DNA of 64,000 bases, taken from NCBI RefSeq assembly GCF_027286325.1, contig NZ_CP114588.1, forward strand, positions 1,116,001-1,180,000, in the 5' to 3' direction. Shown here in pieces: positions 38,842 through 46,901 of this stretch. The notes under the pieces were generated by a model that did not search any database, was not told where the DNA came from, and saw only the letters and a list, made by a program, of their open reading frames with translations. Every line of letters begins with the position of its first letter. Within the stretch, counting starts at the first letter, position 1. The stretch is from Salinivibrio kushneri (GTDB taxonomy: Bacteria > Pseudomonadota > Gammaproteobacteria > Enterobacterales > Vibrionaceae). The translations under genes and the position numbers were made by a program.

Positions 38842-41282
38842 TAGCGAAAATAAACACGCACATCGGTTTGGCTTCGGCTTCCATCACCGGCGAGTAGCAA
38901 ATGCAGACGCTGCTGGTCACTCAAGTCGACTTCGATGTACTGGTTGCTGCCCGGTACGTCAGAGGCTGCTTGGTTTTGTGCTTGCGTTGGCCAGTAATCC
39001 TCAGCGGCGAACACGCCCAGATCCCCCGAGTTACCATCCGCCATGACCCACACTTGCGCTTTGGTGGCTCCTGCAGGCACATCGGCATACAGATAGCGAC
39101 GTTGATAAACACTAATACTGTTTGGGCTGGCGACGTTAAGTTGCGTTGGGCGCAAGTCATCGGTGCCAGCCGGTGTTTCAGGCTCTGGTTCTGGGGTTGG
39201 CTCGGGTTGCACTTGGCCCTCAGCATTCACTTTGACAGTGACATCGGTAAAGTCACCGCGACCGGTGACACTTAAGGTATACTGACCCGGTTTCACATCA
39301 TTAAGCGTCACGGTTTCATGACTGGTTTGGTTCCACTCGGTGGCGTCATAGTCGTAATAGTGCGCTTGACGGCCTTTTGCCACGTAGAGATCCGCGTTGC
39401 CCTGTCCCTCGATACTAAATGTCAGCGCACTGGCAGGGTGGGCTAGGTCAATTTGATACAGGTGCTCACTGTATGCTTGCCCGCTAATGGTGACGGTTTG
39501 ACCTAGAGACAGTGTTGTTACTTCTGGCTGCTCTGGCTCTGGCTCGGGATCAGGGTCTGGACGAGGTGGTTCACCGCCATCGGTGTCTTCCAAAGTGGTC
39601 AGCCACTGCGCGAATGCCTGATCATAACGCTGACCATAGTCTTTAACTAAATTTGCCCACTGCTCGAATTTCCCGGTGCGACCCGCGTTAAGCAAGGTTT
39701 CCACAGCGTCTGGATGCTTTTCAAACAAGAAGCGTACGGCCAAATATCCCCAGCGATACACGCGATTCACATCGTGCTGATAGGTGGTGGCAAACACGTC
39801 ACTGAGTGAATAGCCGCCTTCTTTGCCTAAGCGAATTGCTTCGGCATAGTCATCGCCATGTGCCATGAATTCAGCAAAGCCTTCTAGCCACCACACGGTA
39901 TGACCGTGGCGAAGCACGTCGTTGAAGTCGCCGTACATGTTAAATCGGCCATCGAGATAATGGACATACTCGTGTTCGAGGTTCCAAATCGAAAGCGATT
40001 GGCCATTATCATTCCGGTACGCGATAAAACGGGCTTGGTTGTTTGGATCGGCAGGGTTCCCTTCTAAGTATTGGCCACCATTATCCGTTGAGTTACCAAA
40101 CAAAAATGCTGAGTAGGTTTTGTAGTCCGATGGGTTATCAAACACCACGACTTCAACGTTGTCGTTTAGATCGTCGGCGACGGCTTGATAGCCTGAATTA
40201 ACGGTTTGATGAAAAGCCACTTCTTTGTCGTGCAAGCTTTCACATGCCTGCTGCGCTTGCGCTTGTGTCATGCTCTGTGAGCGAATAATAGCCGGGCCAT
40301 CACATTGGTGGCGATAAGGCATCACTTTGGCTTCGAGCGTGGCTTTGGCATCAGACAAGCCTAATTCGGCCATCTTGTCGGGCGCATAAGCATCCACCAT
40401 TTCTACCATGCCCACCCAAACGGCATCGTTTTTGCCGCCCAGCGGGAAACGGGGTAGTAGGTCACGATAATGGCTAATCACACGATCTCGCACGCTGGCT
40501 TGTGGGGCCATCAATAGCCGTCCCATTTCGCGGACCGTGTTTGATACTAACAACGCCCCGTGGTCGCTGTTGGAGAGCTGAGGATGATTGACGACGAACT
40601 GATAAAGGCGGTCAATCAAGGAGAGATCGGCGGCGAGCACATCGTAAAAGGCTTGACGTGATTGGTGGCCAGCCATGGCACGAAAAAGGTTGTTCAGTGC
40701 ATCCGCGTAACGGCGCTCGTCCAAGCGTTCTTGGTCGAGGTTTTCAAGCAGTTGAATTTGTGAGTCTAGGGTTTGCGGCAAGCGCTTGATGCTGTCGGCC
40801 ATCAGCGTTAAACCATGCAAAGCATCGGTTTGGGCACTGCCCTCTACCGTGGCGAAAGGCGAACGTAAGAACGTATTAATCGCATCCGCAAGGCGATCAT
40901 CTAACGTATCAGAAAAGTCAGCGTTCGCTTTATCGCCATAGAAGCGAACATAATAGGCCGCGCGCACATACTCGGCTAGATTCGCAATTTGGCGAGCTTG
41001 TTTGTCATCACCCTGATAATTGGCAATGGTCTGCGATAAGCGCTGCGCCACTTTGCTTACAAAAGCTTCTTGGTAGACGTTGCTATATCGAATAGACGTG
41101 GTGTCATACCAGCTGGTAAAGCAACTGCGTTCAGCGCTCATAATGGCTTGGATTGGCGCGTTGCTCGTCGCCAAATCGGCAATCTCACATTGAGCATCAG
41201 CCCATGCACTGGTGCTGCTGAATGCGGCGAGCGCAATCAGTGTCGATAAAGGTTTAGGTCGGGAAGGGAATAATGTATACAT
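38841..41282 (-). CDS. Secreted M9 family collagenase with two PPC-type C-terminal domains
   Basis: 813 residues. The signal peptide ends near STSAWA-D. The N-terminal activator domain is alpha-helical (about 30-330). The metallopeptidase domain carries the zinc motif HEYVH (437-441, in NLEHEYVHYLDGRF) and the downstream Glu in WWLEGFAEFMAHG, as in Vibrio collagenases. Two C-terminal domains (about 590-690 and 710-813) begin LSLGQTVTISGQAYSEHLY and LNVASPNSISVYQRRYL and are joined by Pro/Glu-rich linkers (PDPDPEPEPEQP; EPTPEPEPETP); they look like PPC domains used in collagen binding and export. It degrades native collagen outside the cell. Its own terminator follows and it stands alone. Confidence 0.92.
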   Translation of the reverse strand: MYTLFPSRPKPLSTLIALAAFSSTSAWADAQCEIADLATSNAPIQAIMSAERSCFTSWYDTTSIRYSNVYQEAFVSKVAQRLSQTIANYQGDDKQARQIANLAEYVRAAYYVRFYGDKANADFSDTLDDRLADAINTFLRSPFATVEGSAQTDALHGLTLMADSIKRLPQTLDSQIQLLENLDQERLDERRYADALNNLFRAMAGHQSRQAFYDVLAADLSLIDRLYQFVVNHPQLSNSDHGALLVSNTVREMGRLLMAPQASVRDRVISHYRDLLPRFPLGGKNDAVWVGMVEMVDAYAPDKMAELGLSDAKATLEAKVMPYRHQCDGPAIIRSQSMTQAQAQQACESLHDKEVAFHQTVNSGYQAVADDLNDNVEVVVFDNPSDYKTYSAFLFGNSTDNGGQYLEGNPADPNNQARFIAYRNDNGQSLSIWNLEHEYVHYLDGRFNMYGDFNDVLRHGHTVWWLEGFAEFMAHGDDYAEAIRLGKEGGYSLSDVFATTYQHDVNRVYRWGYLAVRFLFEKHPDAVETLLNAGRTGKFEQWANLVKDYGQRYDQAFAQWLTTLEDTDGGEPPRPDPDPEPEPEQPEVTTLSLGQTVTISGQAYSEHLYQIDLAHPASALTFSIEGQGNADLYVAKGRQAHYYDYDATEWNQTSHETVTLNDVKPGQYTLSVTGRGDFTDVTVKVNAEGQVQPEPTPEPEPETPAGTDDLRPTQLNVASPNSISVYQRRYLYADVPAGATKAQVWVMADGNSGDLGVFAAEDYWPTQAQNQAASDVPGSNQYIEVDLSDQQRLHLLLAGDGSRSQTDVRVYFR

Positions 41283-41403
41283 TTCAGGCTCCTAGATATT
41301 ATCAGGCGGAGCCGTTATAACGATTTTCCCGACAATTTGGTCTTATTGGGCCCAAAAATTAGGGCTTGGTTCCGTTTTCTTTTTTTAGTCTGTCGGTGAT
41401 GTA

Positions 41404-43206
41404 TCACTGCGGGTCTTTTTCTCGCAGGTGTAATTTGGCGATACGTTTTGTCACTGTATACACACGTTTCAAAGACTCGGTCCACTCCATCTCAATGCTG
41501 AATAGCTGCAGGCGGTTGGCGTCGTGCTCGACTAAGCGCTCGGCTTGGTGAGCCAACACTTTATCTAATAGGGCGTTGAGCGCACGCTTGGTATGTAATA
41601 CTTGCTTGGCTTTTTTGTTATCACCACGTCGAATCGCATTCACGCTATCGAGCAGGGCGTGAGTAACCTTATCTTGAATCTCGTCAAGCGTTTTACGCAT
41701 TTCATCGCTGATATGAATGTCTGCGTGCAATGATTTATCCATTATGGGAACCAGGGTGTCCTCAATAAGATCAGCGATACTCTCGAGCTGATCGGTGGTG
41801 CTAATTAGAGCGATTTGTCGATCACTCTGAACCTGAGTGAGGGGCTCTTTGCGCAATCGGCCAAGATAAAATAAAACGTGCCCATGCAAGACATCCACTT
41901 GGTGCTCAAGCTCATCAATCTTTTCAAGCGCTTCGACAGCAGCTTCACGTTCTTGTTGAGTGGCCAGCTTGGAGGTCAGTGGCGGGAGGGCATTCATCAT
42001 ATTACATACCCGACGTCCGATGCGTCCAATTTCGAGCTGGGCTTGATCCATGGCTATATCGGGTGTCATTAGCAGCTCTTTAGAGAGGTATTTGGGGGAA
42101 ATAATAGGTTGCTCTCTCGTTGCAGGCTTACGTGTTTTAGGGACGATTTTCTTGGCGAGCCAAACAAACCCACCGACAAACGGCAACATGAATAATGTAT
42201 TGACGACGTTGAATAGGGTGTTGGCATTGGCAATTTGGCGAGGCAATTCCGCCCCTAAGCGTTCAACTCCCGAAAGATCGGGGTGGCTCGGCGAAAGTGC
42301 GACGCTCCAATCACTTAGGACACTGATCAACGGAAGCCATATCAGCACCCCTATAATATTAAATAGAATATGTACACTGGCAGTTTGTTTGGCCTCCCTT
42401 GATTTCCCGATCGCGGCGAGAAGGGCGGTCACACAAGTGCCGATGTTGGCACCCATGGCTAACGCTATCCCGCTCTCGAGAGAGATAAAGCCTTGCCCAG
42501 CAAGGACGATGACAATCCCGGTTGTGGCAGATGACGATTGCACCAGTGCAGTAAATAAGGCGGCAAGTAAAATGGCAAAGAAAGGGTTGTGCATTTTCGC
42601 CATGGCATCAATAAACGGCTGATAATCGCGCAGAGGCGACATTGCCTCACTCATCACGTTCATCCCTGTAAAGATCAACCCCAATCCGAATAGCATTTTA
42701 CCGTATTGCTTGGTTTTATCAGCGTTAGCGGTAAATTGGATTAGAAAGCCGATAGCGACCATCAGATAGGCGGCTTGAGTGATTTTAAAAGCCACAATCT
42801 GGGCGGTAATGGTTGTCCCGATATTGGCGCCCATGATCACCCCAGTGGCTTGCGCGAGTGACATTAACCCTGCGGAAATAAACCCGATGAGTAGCACAGT
42901 AGTGACAGAGGAAGACTGAATGGTCGCGGTTACCCCTGCGCCAGTAAATACACCGGCGACCCGGTTTGTGGTGAGTTTGGCCAATAAGGCTTTAAGTCGA
43001 CTTCCAGCCGCATTTTTCAGCGCATTAGACATTTTATCCATGCCATATAAAAACAGCGCCAGACCACCGAGCAGCCCCATTAACATGGTCGGATAATGGA
43101 TAATTGATGGATCGGCATTGGCGGCCCACGCGAGGGTGGGGAGCGTTATAACGATGATGGTAAAAAAGCGCCAGTGCCAAGGGTTACTCAACGCGGGTCG
43201 TCGCAT
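41404..43206 (-). CDS. Na/Pi cotransporter family protein with PhoU-like C-terminus
   Basis: 600 residues. About nine membrane helices are followed by a cytoplasmic helical domain. The two inverted repeats each carry the substrate motif QSSS (97-100 in ATIQSSSVTTVLL and 223-226 in ALVQSSSATTGIV). The part after residue 390 (LEKIDELEHQVDVLHGHVLF, ISTTDQLESIADLIEDTLVP) is PhoU-like. Proteins of the NptA/YjbB type move phosphate with sodium across the inner membrane. No phosphate regulator gene lies nearby. Start at the ATG at 43206. Confidence 0.88.
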   Translation of the reverse strand: MRRPALSNPWHWRFFTIIVITLPTLAWAANADPSIIHYPTMLMGLLGGLALFLYGMDKMSNALKNAAGSRLKALLAKLTTNRVAGVFTGAGVTATIQSSSVTTVLLIGFISAGLMSLAQATGVIMGANIGTTITAQIVAFKITQAAYLMVAIGFLIQFTANADKTKQYGKMLFGLGLIFTGMNVMSEAMSPLRDYQPFIDAMAKMHNPFFAILLAALFTALVQSSSATTGIVIVLAGQGFISLESGIALAMGANIGTCVTALLAAIGKSREAKQTASVHILFNIIGVLIWLPLISVLSDWSVALSPSHPDLSGVERLGAELPRQIANANTLFNVVNTLFMLPFVGGFVWLAKKIVPKTRKPATREQPIISPKYLSKELLMTPDIAMDQAQLEIGRIGRRVCNMMNALPPLTSKLATQQEREAAVEALEKIDELEHQVDVLHGHVLFYLGRLRKEPLTQVQSDRQIALISTTDQLESIADLIEDTLVPIMDKSLHADIHISDEMRKTLDEIQDKVTHALLDSVNAIRRGDNKKAKQVLHTKRALNALLDKVLAHQAERLVEHDANRLQLFSIEMEWTESLKRVYTVTKRIAKLHLREKDPQ

Positions 43207-43359
43207 TTATCGCCTCTACTCTATAGATTATTACCAATAATCATTAACATAGATGCAATAAAGCTGTAATGCGAGTGGCGTCGTGACGTTAGGTCAGGCA
43301 TTGACGGGAAGAATCGCTAGGGGATCACAGTCCTAGCGCAACACAGCAAGGTATTAGTC

Positions 43360-43390
43360 ATAATAAAGCGGCCGACAGAAGGTCGGCCGC
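43360..43390 (-). terminator. Probable terminator after a small minus-strand gene
   Basis: GCGGCCGAC and GTCGGCCGC form a nine-pair stem with a five-base loop; on the minus strand TTTATTAT follows. It stands eight bases after the stop of the 40-residue frame at 43398-43520. Confidence 0.6.
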
Positions 43391-43397
43391 AAAGGGG

Positions 43398-43520
43398 TTA
43401 GCCTTGGCTTGTTTGACCTTGTGCAAACGCAATGGCCTGCTGCTTGCGCACTAAGGCTTTATTGCCAATTTGTCGACGAGATTTTTCACGAAAGCTTAGT
43501 GCTAACGATGATGCCGTCAT
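43398..43520 (-). CDS. Small basic protein, unknown function
   Basis: A 40-residue frame beginning MTASSLALSFREKSRRQIG and continuing NKALVRKQQAIAFAQGQ. It has eight Arg/Lys in the central part and no membrane segment. The strong hairpin right after the stop supports a real transcript. No clear ribosome site is seen before the ATG, and other starts are out of frame. No family is recognised. Confidence 0.42.
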   Translation of the reverse strand: MTASSLALSFREKSRRQIGNKALVRKQQAIAFAQGQTSQG

Positions 43521-43653
43521 TGCGCATAGTGATCATGGCTTAATGCCGCGCTCAAATCTAAGCTTGAGGCGTCGACCACTGTTAAAAAAATGATTCAAGC
43601 GTCGCACTTTCGTGACTATGCTAGCTAAGGGATTCGATATCAGGAGTAATACT

Positions 43654-44448
43654 GTGAGTCACTCATATTGGCGGCTTTTTCAGCGGGTGGTGTTATTAGG
43701 CGTTTGCCTAACGGTGACGCCTGTAATGGCAAACCAACGGGCTTGGCAGTCGCCCGACTATATTGTTGACGCTTTTTATCGTATTGCCTTTCAAAGCGAG
43801 TATGTACAAGGTGAACAAGGCGTCCGTAAGTGGGAGGGCCCGATCCGCTATTATGTAGCGCACCCGATCAGTGAGAGCCAGTTACACGACGACCTTGTCT
43901 CTTATCACTTATCACACCTTGAGACGCTAACCGGGATCGACTTTATCCCAACTACCATTCCGCAGCGTGCCAATCTGACGATTATGTTCACCAATCATGA
44001 ACGTTTTTTAGAAGACGCGCGCAAGCAGTTTGCCAATGCTGATGTGTCGCCATTACGTGACGCTGTGTGCGCGGCCAACTTTCGGGTCAATAAACATGGT
44101 GCGATTCGCCATGCCGCGGTCGTCATTCCGGTTGATTTGGCGCGCTCCAAAGGGAAGCTCGTGGCCTGTGTGGTCGAGGAACTGACCCAAATTATGGGGC
44201 TGCCCAATGACGATGACCGCGTTTTCCCATCCATTTTTAATGACCGTGCCCCACAACAGCTTTTGACTGGGCTGGATGGCTTACTGCTCAGGTTGTTATA
44301 TCTCGACGAAATAGAAGCAGGGCAAGATTGGCAAACGGCGCAGACCATCATTCAGCCAGTCGTTGAGCAGTGGGCAAGTGATGGCACCATCGACAATGCA
44401 CACCGAAGTGTTAAAACCGGTGAGCTTTATCGTTTACTAGGCTGGTAG
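43654..44448 (+). CDS. Exported DUF2927 protein
   Basis: 264 residues from GTG at 43654, preferred because AGGAG stands seven bases before it; the upstream frame (43612) has no such site. The signal peptide runs SHSYWRLFQRVVLLGVCLTV and ends near VMA-N. The conserved core reads VVEELTQIMGLPNDDDRVF followed by PSIFNDR, with an earlier KWEGPIRYYV strand. The E-E-L-T-Q helix followed by an Asn-Asp-rich loop is typical of DUF2927, whose members are secreted and may be inactive relatives of zinc proteases. No metal-binding HExxH is present. Confidence 0.72.
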   Translation: MSHSYWRLFQRVVLLGVCLTVTPVMANQRAWQSPDYIVDAFYRIAFQSEYVQGEQGVRKWEGPIRYYVAHPISESQLHDDLVSYHLSHLETLTGIDFIPTTIPQRANLTIMFTNHERFLEDARKQFANADVSPLRDAVCAANFRVNKHGAIRHAAVVIPVDLARSKGKLVACVVEELTQIMGLPNDDDRVFPSIFNDRAPQQLLTGLDGLLLRLLYLDEIEAGQDWQTAQTIIQPVVEQWASDGTIDNAHRSVKTGELYRLLGW

Positions 44449-44586
44449 TCTAAACAATAATCACCTCATTGTTCGATTGGTTTGCTCAATAACACAAATT
44501 GTTTAAAGTGATTTAGACATTTCGCCAACTTCGACAACACTTAAAGTACAGGACAGTAAATTGTCATGACGATTAAGGGAGGCGAC

Positions 44587-45003
44587 ATGGAGTCGATCAC
44601 AGTTAAAGATTATATGAACAAACGCCCGGTCACATTTTCACCGGATATGCCGCTTTCTAGTGCACTGGAAAAACTGCTTCGTAGTCAGCAAACTGGCGGA
44701 CCTGTAGTAGATGCCAATAAGCGGTTGGTCGGATTTATCTCCGAGCAAGATATGCTGCAGCAGCTGCTACGTGATAGCTATCACTGCCAAGATTCACACG
44801 CCGTGGCGGATTGTATGACCAGCAACGCGTTGGCGGTTGAATCTGAGGACAGTATTATCAAGCTTGCGGAAATGATGGCACCCACCAAGCCTAAACTGTA
44901 TCCAGTGGTCGATGAGGGCAAGCTGGTTGGCATTATCACCCGTCGAGATGTCTTAAGAGCCATCAGCATGCAAATGGGGGAATGCTTAACCCATCCTGTA
45001 TAA
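44587..45003 (+). CDS. Tandem CBS domain protein
   Basis: 138 residues from the ATG at 44587 (GGGAGGCGAC precedes it). Two CBS repeats: ITVKDYMNKRPVTFSPDMPL to LVGFISEQDMLQQLLRDSY, then VADCMTSNALAVESEDSIIK to LVGIITRRDVLRAIS. CBS pairs bind adenine nucleotides and sense energy state; free-standing copies regulate partners that are not encoded next door. Its target is unknown. Confidence 0.88.
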   Translation: MESITVKDYMNKRPVTFSPDMPLSSALEKLLRSQQTGGPVVDANKRLVGFISEQDMLQQLLRDSYHCQDSHAVADCMTSNALAVESEDSIIKLAEMMAPTKPKLYPVVDEGKLVGIITRRDVLRAISMQMGECLTHPV

Positions 45004-45506
45004 CTGCCTCATACTGGCACCTTACATCCGGTAAGGTGTCGTTCCTTACTCAATATCCCCATGTGTGCGCTTGCTAATATGGCGCGTTGTGTTTGTTAGC
45101 TCAGATAAGTAGGTGCTAACTTTCCCCTTGTTTTCCTCAAAGGCGCCAACCGTTACTGAGCAAAAATGCAGCGAGATCTGGTTTGTTTTTAATCAGTCGT
45201 CTGTGCTGGCAAGTTGCTTTTTACCCTTCTTTATTAGCTATTTAGGTGCCTTCTAGCGATATATACGTCGATTATTGGTGCTTGTTTTGAGTTTTTCTGC
45301 TATTGTGCCGCCCGTTGGTAGCGGGCAGTTATCGCGAGGTTGAGGCGTACAAAAGCCCAAGCGCGGCAGCAAAACGATAAGCAGGATGCTGGAGTATCGT
45401 GAAGTGTGGCTAACCCGTATTGACGTTAATGTGAACGTAAATGAGGTAAAACAAAGGTCAAATTAAACAATCAGGGAGGATGAGGTGAGAGAAACAAAGA
45501 GGTTAT
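45004..45506. promoter_or_regulatory. Long region upstream of gltS
   Basis: 503 bases without a gene. A hairpin CACCTTAC / GTAAGGTG (45018-45038) near the end of the CBS gene may be its terminator, though the T-tract is poor. Further on, a short stem GCCCG / CGGGC (45310-45326) and the opposed TTATCG / CGATAA (45329 and 45375) suggest a folded leader before gltS. No known riboswitch is recognised and no frame looks coding. Confidence 0.35.
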
Positions 45507-46733
45507 ATGTATCAACTCAATTCAATTGGTGCGCTAGAATCATTCCTGATTGCCATCGGTGTCCTTTTTTTAGGCCATTTTGTTAATTCAAAAATTCCCG
45601 CATTACGAAAGTTTAATATCCCAGAGCCTATTGTTGGCGGGTTAATCATTGCGTGTGTTATTTCCGTACTACACTATAACGGTATCGGCTTTAAATTTAG
45701 CCTACCATTAAAAGATACGTTTATGCTGATGTTTTTTGCTACCGTTGGTCTGGCAGCAAATTACAAACAACTAGTAAAAGGCGGTTTAAAGGTATTTTGG
45801 TTTCTTGCTATCGCCTCCGTGTACATCATCATACAAAACGCTATTGGTGTGAGTTTTGCGTCGATGCTTGGCTTGGACCCTCTGATGGGCCTTGTCGCTG
45901 GCTCTATTACCCTGTCCGGCGGGCATGGAACCGGCGCGGCTTGGGCACAGATATTAACCGATGAGTATGGTATTCAAAGTACCCTCGAAATTGCAATGGC
46001 GTCGGCAACACTAGGCCTTGTCATTGGCGGTATCATTGGTAGCCCAGTTGCTCAGCGTTTGATTAATAAACATCAGCTTGAGTCTGAATATGGGCGAGGC
46101 ACCACAACACACGAAAAATATCCTGAGCTTGTGACTTACAATGAAAATGAAGAAGATAAAGTAACCGCCAAAAAAGTTATTGAAGTCTTATTTATTTTAC
46201 TGCTGTGTATTACAGGGGCTCGTCATTTATCTGAGTGGGTAAGCGGGTTTAATATTGAATGGTTAATGGTTCCAGACTTTGTTTATGCTCTCTTCTTGGG
46301 TGTAATAGTGACCAATACACTTGAGGTTTTTAAATTAAGAAAGCTAGAGTCAGAAACCGTTGATATGGTAGGAACAGTTTCCCTATCGTTATTTTTAGCG
46401 ATGGCACTGATGACGTTGAAGCTGTGGAATATTCTCGATTTGGCGGTGCCGTTTTTAATTATTTTGGCAGTTCAATCGGTTGTTATTGGCTTATTTAGTT
46501 ATTACGTCACGTTTAAGTTAATGGGGAGCAATTACACAGGGGCCGTGATTGCTGGCGGGCATTGTGGTTTTGGCCTCGGCGCCACCCCGACCGCGGTGAT
46601 GAATATGGGCTCAATCGTGAATCGTTTTGGCCCCGCACCCCAAGCCTTTATGGTAGTGCCGATTGTGGGGGCTTTCTTTATTGATATCGTTAACCTCTTA
46701 ATACTACAGGGCTACATTTTTATTATCCAATAG
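45507..46733 (+). CDS. gltS: Sodium/glutamate symporter GltS
   Basis: 408 residues, the normal length. About ten membrane helices; the family segments include FNIPEPIVGGLIIACVIS, GSITLSGGHGTGAAWA (re-entrant loop, first repeat) and GAVIAGGHCGFGLGATPTAV (second repeat). GltS takes up glutamate with sodium in the inner membrane. AGAGG stands just before the ATG. The gene has a long upstream region of its own. Confidence 0.93.
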   Translation: MYQLNSIGALESFLIAIGVLFLGHFVNSKIPALRKFNIPEPIVGGLIIACVISVLHYNGIGFKFSLPLKDTFMLMFFATVGLAANYKQLVKGGLKVFWFLAIASVYIIIQNAIGVSFASMLGLDPLMGLVAGSITLSGGHGTGAAWAQILTDEYGIQSTLEIAMASATLGLVIGGIIGSPVAQRLINKHQLESEYGRGTTTHEKYPELVTYNENEEDKVTAKKVIEVLFILLLCITGARHLSEWVSGFNIEWLMVPDFVYALFLGVIVTNTLEVFKLRKLESETVDMVGTVSLSLFLAMALMTLKLWNILDLAVPFLIILAVQSVVIGLFSYYVTFKLMGSNYTGAVIAGGHCGFGLGATPTAVMNMGSIVNRFGPAPQAFMVVPIVGAFFIDIVNLLILQGYIFIIQ

Positions 46734-46827
46734 GCGTATTGCGCTCAGCTATCATTGCTGGGCGCACCTTTTTCCCTGCTGTTGTGCAGCGTTTGGCAAA
46801 CTCAATGAGAGTTGTTTTCATAAGCGC

Positions 46828-46859
46828 TTGACTCTGGAGTGGGCTCCAACCCTTATACT
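46828..46859 (+). promoter_or_regulatory. MerR/ZntR-type promoter of zntA
   Basis: -35 TTGACT and -10 TATACT are separated by exactly 20 bases, with the partial palindrome CTGGAG-TGGG-CTCCAA in the spacer. An over-long spacer with an internal dyad is the signature of promoters that MerR-family proteins such as ZntR untwist. It lies 42 bases before the zntA start. Confidence 0.8.
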
Positions 46860-46901
46860 GACCACAAGATAATGACACAACGACCAAAGAAGGAGTCGAT
46901 T

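Noticed and set aside
45090..45130. tRNA-like D-arm sequence (TTAGCTCAGATAAGTAGG)
   Set aside because: No matching acceptor stem, anticodon arm or T-arm follows, so it is not a tRNA gene.
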